DNA of 12,245 bases from CAYIHX01 sp964363305 (GTDB lineage Bacteria; Bdellovibrionota; UBA1018), in NCBI GenBank assembly GCA_964363305.1, contig CAYIHX010000076.1, forward strand, positions 1 to 12,245. Direction: 5' to 3'. The notes below the pieces were generated by a model that worked only from the letters and a program-made list of their open reading frames with translations, had not been told where the DNA came from and made no database searches. Shown piece by piece: positions 7,074 to 12,245 of the stretch (the stretch's first letter is position 1; each line of letters starts with the position of its first letter). A program made the translations under genes and the position numbers.

Positions 7074-7163
7074 TTTTCCTTAAGAGATCTCGCCACTTAT
7101 CATTGGTGTCATTTGGTCTATTTTATTCGGTATTATTCTGATCATTTTTCGTGATGAATATCT

Positions 7164-7179
7164 TAATTGTTTGTAATTA
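7164..7179. repeat. Short AT inverted repeat
   Basis: TAATT-GTTTGT-AATTA has perfect 5-base arms, centred about 45 bases upstream of the -24 element. In such AT-rich DNA this has little weight; it might be a binding site for a bending or regulatory protein. Confidence 0.15.
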
Positions 7180-7212
7180 TTATGTTTTATGTATTTGTAT
7201 CATCCGAGTTGT

Positions 7213-7229
7213 TTGGCACGGCTATTGCT
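7213..7229 (+). promoter_or_regulatory. Sigma-54 (RpoN) -24/-12 promoter
   Basis: TTGGCACGGCTATTGCT matches the sigma-54 consensus (TTGGCACG, four bases, TTGCT) throughout. The invariant GG (7215-7216) and GC (7227-7228) are separated by exactly 10 bases. Transcription should start near 7240, about 40 bases before the ATG of the outer-membrane protein gene. Sigma-54 promoters stay silent until an AAA+ activator remodels the polymerase, so this gene is probably under tight conditional control. Confidence 0.87.
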
Positions 7230-7278
7230 CAGGGGAATTGTAGATTGAGATGATTCGCGAACCCCGGAGAACGTGACT

Positions 7279-8448
7279 ATGATGTCGAGATTTCAAAAAA
7301 ATTGGCGAGCCGCAGGAGCGCTTGGTGCTATTCTGGCTGCTTCCTTTGCGAGTACTGCGCAGGCTGAGTTGGTTTTGGAAGAGGATTCAGATGTCGCTGC
7401 CATCACGAACTCGATGAGTGTCGAACCGACGGTTGCCGAGGAGGCCTCGCAGACGATGAGTCGCGGTGAGCTGATGCGACGAGAGCGAATGCGCGCCGAG
7501 CTTCGAAATGAAGACATCTTGACTGAACGCCTCGAGGAGCTCCGCTTACGGGAAGAAAATCGTCGCACGAAACAGCTCGTTTCTCAGGCAGATGTATCCG
7601 ATGTGACCCAGACCAGTCGGGCCGCGCCTTTGGAGATTGCGCAAGCTCCTCTTCAAGCTCAAGCAGTTGGAGAATTGGCCGCACAGCCGATTCCCGTGAC
7701 GACCGTGGCTTTAGAAGTCGAGAATGAATCTTCGGCGATCAGGATAGGCGTTGCGCCTCGAGCCGGTCTCTCCGGCATGGTGGGCAACAACGGCTTTAAT
7801 ATCGTTCCTCGGTTCACAGTAGGGGCGGCTTTGACCGCGCTGTTGACGGATCTCGTCGGGGTCGAGGTGGGCTATCAATACAGCGAGTATGGTGTTCAGC
7901 TGGCCAGCGCGAATCCATGGGTGAACTATATGCAGGGCGCCGCTGGAGGAATGTATAATCCTAACTTCGAGACCTATGCTCTTAAGCAGAACGTGGTCGA
8001 TGCGAGCGTGAAAATTTATTTGCTGGGGCCGCAATTTAAGGTTCGACCCTACTTGGGTGCCGGCGGTGGCTACGGACGGACGTTTCTCAATTACGATAGC
8101 CGCATCCTTGCTTCGATGCAGCAGTATGGACTTCAGGGAATGGCCACCGATTATACGGTGGATGCTTTTCTCGGCCAGCTGACCGCAGGCGCGGACCTGA
8201 ATCTGGGAAAAAATATCTCCCTCGGTTTGATGGTTCGGTACTATTCGGTACTTTCGGCGAGAGAGAACTCCCCACTTTGGGGCCCTGCATTCGGTGGTTA
8301 CAACGCGGGCTATGGTGTTGCGCCGGGTTACGGTGTCGCACCGGGCTACGGAAGCCCTTCAGCTGATATCAATAAGAGCGTGCTTGGAGGCTCTTTGGCT
8401 CGAGCAGGGTTCTTTTCAATCATGGGGAATTTCACCTTCGCGTTTTAA
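7279..8448 (+). CDS. Outer-membrane beta-barrel protein with helical N-terminal extension
   Basis: 389 residues from the ATG at 7279. GGAGA (7266-7270) is 8 bases upstream of this ATG but only 2 from an in-frame GTG at 7273, so I prefer the ATG. A clear signal peptide (basic FQKNWR, then AAGALGAILAASFASTAQA) is cut after A29. Residues about 55-100 are strongly charged (RGELMRRERMRAELRNEDIL, 62-81) and probably helical. A Gln/Ala/Pro-rich linker follows (about 115-142), then roughly 235 residues of alternating strands (for example VGVEVGYQYSEYGVQL, 193-208; FKVRPYLGAGGGYGR, 253-267; ISLGLMVRYYSVL, 313-325). It ends in aromatic-terminated NFTFAF, the signal read by the Bam machinery. A YGVAPG tandem repeat (345-356) lies in a probable surface loop. 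Function is unknown; it resembles OmpA/porin-fold barrels without a peptidoglycan-binding domain. It is apparently transcribed from the sigma-54 promoter at 7213. Confidence 0.8.
   Translation: MMSRFQKNWRAAGALGAILAASFASTAQAELVLEEDSDVAAITNSMSVEPTVAEEASQTMSRGELMRRERMRAELRNEDILTERLEELRLREENRRTKQLVSQADVSDVTQTSRAAPLEIAQAPLQAQAVGELAAQPIPVTTVALEVENESSAIRIGVAPRAGLSGMVGNNGFNIVPRFTVGAALTALLTDLVGVEVGYQYSEYGVQLASANPWVNYMQGAAGGMYNPNFETYALKQNVVDASVKIYLLGPQFKVRPYLGAGGGYGRTFLNYDSRILASMQQYGLQGMATDYTVDAFLGQLTAGADLNLGKNISLGLMVRYYSVLSARENSPLWGPAFGGYNAGYGVAPGYGVAPGYGSPSADINKSVLGGSLARAGFFSIMGNFTFAF
8311..8346 (+). repeat. In-frame 18-base tandem repeat (YGVAPG x2)
   Basis: Two 18-base units encode YGVAPG twice, followed by a partial third (YGSP). 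The units differ at synonymous positions (GTTGCG against GTCGCA; TAT against TAC), so the duplication is not brand new or the peptide has been kept by selection. It lies in a Gly/Tyr-rich stretch that would form an extracellular loop of the barrel. Confidence 0.75.
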
Positions 8449-8470
8449 GGCGCTTTCCTGAGCCCCGCGC

Positions 8471-8499
8471 TTGTGAGTAGCCATTTTTCTTTCTATGCT
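8471..8499 (+). promoter_or_regulatory. Possible sigma-70 promoter abutting the fadJ start
   Basis: TTGTGA (8471-8476) and TATGCT (8494-8499) are separated by exactly 17 bases and each match 4 of 6 consensus positions. Transcription would start near 8506, one or two bases before the ATG at 8508. GGAG (8502-8505) is too close to that ATG to act as a normal ribosome-binding site. A nearly leaderless mRNA, or readthrough from the gene upstream, would both fit. Confidence 0.35.
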
Positions 8500-8507
8500 T
8501 CGGAGCG

Positions 8508-10739
8508 ATGCAAACTTCGTCTTCAAAAGACTTCGGGGCCTTTCGTCTAGAAAACCAACAAGCCGAGACTGGCAAAAAGGTCTGGAATCTGGTCTTTGAC
8601 CTTCCGGGCGAGAAAGTGAACAAGTTCAGCCGTGCCGTGATGGCTGATTTCGAGAAAATTCTCGCATATCTGGAAGGCAATGGGAAAGATGGCGCGATTG
8701 AAGCCCTAGTGGTTACTTCGGGAAAGCCGGGGATCTTCATCGCGGGCGCCGATATCGAGCTGATTCAGGCGGCAAGAACACCGGAAGAAGCGGAGGCTCT
8801 GTCACGAATGGGCCAGAGGCTTCTGGACCGTTGGGAGGACCTTCCTTTTCCGACCGTGGTGGCCAGTCAGGGCGCGACATTGGGCGGAGGCTGTGAGTTT
8901 TCGCTCGCGTCCACGGCGATTGTCATGTCGAATGATTCGGCTGCGAAGATTGGCCTACCGGAAGTCCTACTCGGCGTGATTCCAGGCATGGGCGGTTGCG
9001 TCCGGATGCCCCGCAAGATCGGTCTGGCAAATGCCCTCGATTTGATTTTGAACGGCAAGTCGTTGGATGGGACGCGCGCATTGAGGATGGGCCTGATTGA
9101 AGCGTGCCTGCCGAAAGAAGATTTTCATCGGTCGGCTTTTCATTGGGTAGCCAGAAACCTCGATGCGCTGAAAAAGGGAATTCGCCTGGCGAAGGAGCCA
9201 AAGCTCGGCGGGATGGGCGGCATAGGTGGCGTGCTCCTGGAGAAGACTCCGATGGGGCGCGCCGTTGTATTTTCTCAAGCGAGAAAGGGCGTTCTCGCTA
9301 AGACTCGGGGCAAATACCCGGCGCCTTTGGAAGTGATTTCTGTTTTTCGGGATACCGGCGCCACTTACGGAGCGAGAGTCGGGGGCTCCGCGCGCGAGAG
9401 GATGCTGGAGCGTGAAGCGCGTGGCTTTGGAAAATGTGCGGCGACAGACATTTCGAAGAATCTCATTCGGCTTTTCTTTCTGACGGAGTCGGTGAAGAAG
9501 TCAAATGGCTTGCCAACTGGGAAAGAAATGAAAACCGGGCCGGTGACTCGGGCGGCGGTACTGGGAGCGGGGGTCATGGGCGGGGGGATCGCCCAATTGT
9601 TCGCAGAAAAGGGCGTCGTCACCCGTATGAAGGATTTGAACAATGCCGCCCTCGCGCTCGGGATGGCTGCCGCCAAGAAAATTTTTGACAAGCAGCTGAA
9701 GCGGAAACGCATCGATCGTCGGCAGTTCTTTCAGAAAATGAATTTTATTGCGCCGGTGACGGATTTTTCGGGCTTTGGCTCGAGTCAGGTCGTGGTTGAG
9801 GCAATTATTGAAAAGCTGGATGTGAAGCGGAAGGTGTTTCAGGAACTTGAAAGTTACGTGGCTGCGGATACAGTGATTGCTTCTAATACCTCGTCGCTGT
9901 CGATTACAGAGATGCAGACGGTGCTGAAACATCCTGAACGGTTTGTGGGTATGCATTTTTTTAATCCCGTGCATCGGATGCCTCTCGTGGAAGTGATTCG
10001 GGGCGAGAAGTCTGAGGACCGCGCGGTATCTGCTATTTTTCAGCTTTCGAAGCAAATTGGTAAGACCCCGATCGTCGTGAAAGACGCTCCCGGATTTTTG
10101 GTGAACCGGTTGTTGATGCCTTATTTGAACGAGGCGACCTGGATGTTGGCGGAGTCTGTCGCCATCGATGAGATGGACGAAGCGATGCTCGATTTCGGAA
10201 TGCCGATGGGGCCGATGGAGTTGATCGACGAGATCGGGGTCGACGTCGGGGAGAAGGTCGCCCATATTCTTCACGAGGCCTTCGGAGCGCGAATGGCGCC
10301 TGCACCGTTCAACTCGAAGATCACAGGCGCGAAGCGTCTGGGAAAGAAGAGTGGCGCCGGATTGTATGTCTATGAGGACGGAGGCCGAAAGAAACGTCTG
10401 GATCCGGAGATCTACCAAATTCTGGGGATCACCCCACGGAGCGGCGCGCTTTCAAATGAGGAGATCATTGAACGTTGTGTTTTGCCGATGATCAACGAAG
10501 CCGCGCGATGCCTCGAGGAAGGGGTCGTGGCGACGGCTTCCGAAGTTGACCTGGGAATGATCATGGGCACGGGGTTTCCGCCGTTCCGCGGCGGACTCTT
10601 GCGCTACGCAGATACTTTGGGCGCGCAAACCATTGTTGATCGCCTCAAGAAATACCAAGAGCGGTTCGGAGCGCGGTTTGAGCCGAGCGAGGCGATCCTC
10701 GCGCGAGCCCGGTCGCAGCAGAAGTTTTACCCAAATTGA
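8508..10739 (+). CDS. fadJ: Bifunctional enoyl-CoA hydratase/3-hydroxyacyl-CoA dehydrogenase
   Basis: 743 residues, close to the FadB/FadJ alpha subunits (about 715-730). It hydrates trans-2-enoyl-CoA and then oxidises 3-hydroxyacyl-CoA with NAD+ in fatty-acid beta-oxidation. The crotonase domain (about 1-200) has the oxyanion/CoA segment FIAGADIELI (77-86) and both catalytic glutamates, E130 in LGGGCEFS and E152 in GLPEVLLG. The dehydrogenase domain has the NAD motif VLGAGVMGGGIAQ (351-363), NTSSLSIT (460-467), catalytic H483 in MHFFNPVHRMPLVEV and its partner E495. C-terminal helical domains follow, with DAPGFLVNRLL (526-536) and FGMPMGPMELIDEIGVD (563-579). All key residues are present, so it should be active. 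No thiolase gene (fadA/fadI) is adjacent, unlike many fad operons. Separating FadJ from FadB needs a phylogeny. Confidence 0.95.
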   Translation: MQTSSSKDFGAFRLENQQAETGKKVWNLVFDLPGEKVNKFSRAVMADFEKILAYLEGNGKDGAIEALVVTSGKPGIFIAGADIELIQAARTPEEAEALSRMGQRLLDRWEDLPFPTVVASQGATLGGGCEFSLASTAIVMSNDSAAKIGLPEVLLGVIPGMGGCVRMPRKIGLANALDLILNGKSLDGTRALRMGLIEACLPKEDFHRSAFHWVARNLDALKKGIRLAKEPKLGGMGGIGGVLLEKTPMGRAVVFSQARKGVLAKTRGKYPAPLEVISVFRDTGATYGARVGGSARERMLEREARGFGKCAATDISKNLIRLFFLTESVKKSNGLPTGKEMKTGPVTRAAVLGAGVMGGGIAQLFAEKGVVTRMKDLNNAALALGMAAAKKIFDKQLKRKRIDRRQFFQKMNFIAPVTDFSGFGSSQVVVEAIIEKLDVKRKVFQELESYVAADTVIASNTSSLSITEMQTVLKHPERFVGMHFFNPVHRMPLVEVIRGEKSEDRAVSAIFQLSKQIGKTPIVVKDAPGFLVNRLLMPYLNEATWMLAESVAIDEMDEAMLDFGMPMGPMELIDEIGVDVGEKVAHILHEAFGARMAPAPFNSKITGAKRLGKKSGAGLYVYEDGGRKKRLDPEIYQILGITPRSGALSNEEIIERCVLPMINEAARCLEEGVVATASEVDLGMIMGTGFPPFRGGLLRYADTLGAQTIVDRLKKYQERFGARFEPSEAILARARSQQKFYPN

Positions 10740-10747
10740 GGAATACG

Positions 10748-12064
10748 GTGGAGTACAACTCAGGGAGTGGAGGTGCGCGCGGGATTTTGGCTCACCTATG
10801 GGCGAGTCCGTGGACGGTATGGATTGGTTTTCGCTATCTTCGGTCCAAGAAGAATTCGAGGTTTCTGAGCTTCATCACGTTTATTTCGATGTTTGGCGTC
10901 ATGATCGGCGTGACGGCATTGATTGTCGTTCTTTCCGTGATGGATGGATTTGAAAGTGAGCTGAAGAAGCGACTGATGTCATCCGATCTGCATATCCTCA
11001 TCACGCCCAAGGCTGAGGTCGCGAGCTTCGATCGTGGTTACGTAAATACGCAGGAATTCGATGCATCGGGAGTGGGTGAGCGTTTGCGAACCGACCCGCG
11101 GGTGGAGAGTGTTTGGCCGATTGTTTCGACTGAGGTCATTCTCAAGAGCGGTCGCAAAATCACCGGATCGGTTCTTAAGGGCGTGACGGCCGAGCGGCTG
11201 GAACGGCTCAAGAAGCAGGTTTCAGAGATGGCCGAGTCGAAAATGCTCGTCAAGCAGGAGAAGGGCGAGACGATTCGATTGCCGGGGGTTTTTGTCGGGC
11301 AAGAGATGGCTTATGAGATGGGCCTCATTCCCGGTGATTTTGTCACTTTGATTTCCCCGACGGAGACCGAGGGACCCTTTTCAACAGTGCCTCGTTTGAA
11401 AAGATTTGTCGTGGAAGGGATCTATCGGTCCGGCATGCCGGAACAAGAGCTGCACACGGTTTTTGCGCAGGATCATGCGGTACGTGGGTTCTTGCGTCGG
11501 GCCTCGGTGGTTTCTCAGTGGGAGGTGACGCTGAAGGAATTCGATGAGGCTGTACCGGTTGCCTCGACGATTCGTTCGAGTTTGCCGAATTTTCGCGTCG
11601 AAGACTGGGTGCAGATGAATGCTCATCTCTTCGCGGCTCTGACGCTCGAGCGCCTGGCGATGTTCGTGATCTTGGCTTTTATCGTGGTGGTCGCGTCGTT
11701 CAACATCATCACGACGCTGACATTGATGGTGCTTGAAAAGAAGAAGGATATCGCGGTGCTCAAGACGATGGGCGCGGAGAATGCGCAGGTCGCCGCTATT
11801 TTTCTATCAGAAGGCCTTTTGATCGGGGGAGTGGGAGTCGCGGGCGGCGTGGTCTTCGGATTGCTGATTTGCCTGGCTTTGAAGCGTTGGGAATTTATCC
11901 AATTGCCCGATGTTTATATTGATCGTACATTGCCGGTAAATTTTCGACCTGAGTATTATGCGGTAATCGCCCTTTCCGCTCTTGTGATCATCGTGGTGGC
12001 GTGTCTTTATCCGAGTCGTCGCGCGGCAAAGCTTACGCCGCTCGACGGAATTCGATTCGGGTGA
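10748..12064 (+). CDS. lolC: LolC/LolE-family lipoprotein-releasing ABC transporter permease
   Basis: 438 residues from the GTG at 10748. GAGGA (10738-10742) is 5 bases upstream of it; the alternative is TTG at 10736, which would overlap the fadJ stop as TTGA and add four residues. LolCDE extracts outer-membrane lipoproteins from the inner membrane and passes them to LolA. The topology is canonical: WTVWIGFRYLRSKK (22-35), TM1 about 42-64, the conserved LSVMDGFESEL (62-72), a long periplasmic MacB-like domain (about 66-304), TM2 about 305-331 ending at VLEKKKDIAVLKTMGA (the coupling segment to the ATPase), TM3 about 350-379, TM4 about 403-421 and PSRRAAKLTPLDGIRFG at the end. LolC, LolE and single-permease LolF cannot be separated here. 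The ATPase gene lolD is not visible immediately downstream, although it often adjoins. Confidence 0.9.
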   Translation: MEYNSGSGGARGILAHLWASPWTVWIGFRYLRSKKNSRFLSFITFISMFGVMIGVTALIVVLSVMDGFESELKKRLMSSDLHILITPKAEVASFDRGYVNTQEFDASGVGERLRTDPRVESVWPIVSTEVILKSGRKITGSVLKGVTAERLERLKKQVSEMAESKMLVKQEKGETIRLPGVFVGQEMAYEMGLIPGDFVTLISPTETEGPFSTVPRLKRFVVEGIYRSGMPEQELHTVFAQDHAVRGFLRRASVVSQWEVTLKEFDEAVPVASTIRSSLPNFRVEDWVQMNAHLFAALTLERLAMFVILAFIVVVASFNIITTLTLMVLEKKKDIAVLKTMGAENAQVAAIFLSEGLLIGGVGVAGGVVFGLLICLALKRWEFIQLPDVYIDRTLPVNFRPEYYAVIALSALVIIVVACLYPSRRAAKLTPLDGIRFG

Positions 12065-12245
12065 CTCGCGACCGTCCTCCGTCCAGGTTTTTTGAAATTT
12101 CTGAGTGGCTTCTTTCCACAGAGGTTCGCGCGCAGTTTCGTTTTCTCTTCATGGGGGCGGTTCCATAGAAGAGGTATGACTCGCTAGCCATCCTGGCTTG
12201 CCCTGCCCGGCTCGGGCCATCCATGGCCCTCGCACGGGTAGCTCG
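12065..12245. other. Non-coding region downstream of lolC
   Basis: No plausible gene starts here: the candidate ATGs at 12151 and 12176 meet stops within six codons. There is a T-run (TTTTTT within 12090-12097) without a good stem before it, and a weak GTGG/CCAC hairpin further on. The palindrome cluster occupies the last 65 bases. Confidence 0.6.
12183..12229. repeat. Cluster of overlapping short palindromes (extragenic repeat candidate)
   Basis: At least three perfect inverted repeats lie within 50 bases: AGCCA-TCC-TGGCT (12186-12198), GCCCG-GCT-CGGGC (12205-12217) and GGGCCAT-CC-ATGGCCC (12214-12229). GCTAGC (12183-12188) is also self-complementary. The first and last share the core CCATCC followed by TGG, as if they were variants of one unit. 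The second and third overlap, so the structures are mutually exclusive. No T-tract follows, so this is not an ordinary terminator. It may continue past the window edge. Confidence 0.6.

Larger units (their letters stand above)
6922..7212. other. AT-rich intergenic region, likely regulatory
   Basis: About 290 bases with no supported gene, distinctly AT-rich from about 7070 to 7205 compared with its surroundings. It holds a possible terminator (6978-7027), an imperfect dyad (7059-7073) and a small AT dyad (7164-7179), and leads into the sigma-54 promoter at 7213. Sigma-54 promoters usually need an enhancer-binding activator and easily bent DNA upstream, which is what this region could provide (inference). 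Two short ATG frames (7061-7141 and 7154-7243) have no ribosome-binding site. Confidence 0.6.

Noticed and set aside
7061..7141. 26-codon ATG frame in the AT-rich intergenic region
   Set aside because: There is no ribosome-binding site, and it covers the candidate regulatory dyad; it is likely chance.
7154..7243. 29-codon ATG frame running through the sigma-54 promoter
   Set aside because: No ribosome-binding site, and the frame spans the -24/-12 elements, which explain the sequence better.
7250..7276. Eight-codon frame just before the outer-membrane protein start
   Set aside because: Very short with only a weak ribosome-binding site; it probably reflects the leader sequence, though a small leader peptide cannot be excluded.
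9501..10418. 305-codon open frame on the minus strand opposite fadJ
   Set aside because: Although long, its translation is His/Arg-rich without domain motifs, and the plus strand is a clear, fully conserved enzyme. It is a composition-driven shadow.
12090..12125. Possible terminator after lolC
   Set aside because: The T-run has no adequate stem before it, and the GTGG/CCAC hairpin after it has flanking mismatches and no T-tract.
12033..12224. Minus-strand frame at the right edge
   Set aside because: It overlaps the lolC end and the palindrome cluster, has no family motif and no ribosome-binding site.

Overview
The window looks like a chromosomal stretch of a Gram-negative (diderm) bacterium. 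It carries lipopolysaccharide inner-core genes (a family-9 heptosyltransferase-like enzyme and Kdo transferase WaaA), a signal-peptide-bearing outer-membrane beta-barrel protein and a LolC/E-type lipoprotein-releasing permease. Base composition is moderately GC-rich apart from one AT-rich intergenic region. The mixture of a sigma-54 promoter, a Kal-type CoA ammonia-lyase and a Flp-like prepilin would fit a deltaproteobacterium-like or Bdellovibrio-like lineage, but that placement is only an impression. All ten convincing genes lie on the + strand. I see no rRNA, tRNA, CRISPR array, transposase, integrase or phage gene.

Region 1 (1-113): a strong symmetrical hairpin terminator closes the unseen upstream gene. 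A short leader follows with a possible 14-codon reading frame that has a good ribosome-binding site.

Region 2 (114-6921): a very compact seven-gene operon. In order it encodes a GT9 heptosyltransferase-like protein, WaaA (Kdo transferase), a 3-aminobutyryl-CoA ammonia-lyase (Kal), an unrecognised protein resembling FAD-dependent phytoene-desaturase-type oxidoreductases, a GT4 glycosyltransferase, PurB (adenylosuccinate lyase) and a small Flp-like prepilin. Five of the six junctions are 4-base ATGA stop/start overlaps; only waaA-kal has a gap (9 bases). Cell-envelope sugar chemistry, a CoA-amine enzyme, purine synthesis and a pilin-like peptide are therefore apparently co-translated.

Region 3 (6922-7278): an AT-rich intergenic region with a possible terminator, two small dyads and a textbook sigma-54 (-24/-12) promoter with exact GG-N10-GC spacing. 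The promoter drives the next gene, an outer-membrane beta-barrel protein with a charged helical N-terminal extension (7279-8448).

Region 4 (8449-12064): a bifunctional enoyl-CoA hydratase/3-hydroxyacyl-CoA dehydrogenase (FadJ/FadB type) followed after 8 bases by a LolC/LolE-family permease. A possible sigma-70 promoter sits so close to the fadJ start that its transcript may be nearly leaderless. No thiolase or lolD is in view.

Region 5 (12065-12245): non-coding, with a cluster of overlapping short perfect palindromes that looks like an extragenic repeat.

I found no obvious defence or mobile system. The most unusual items are the orphan Kal enzyme embedded with a degenerate flavoprotein-like partner in an LPS operon, the sigma-54-controlled outer-membrane protein, the purB-coupled prepilin, and the palindrome cluster at the right edge.
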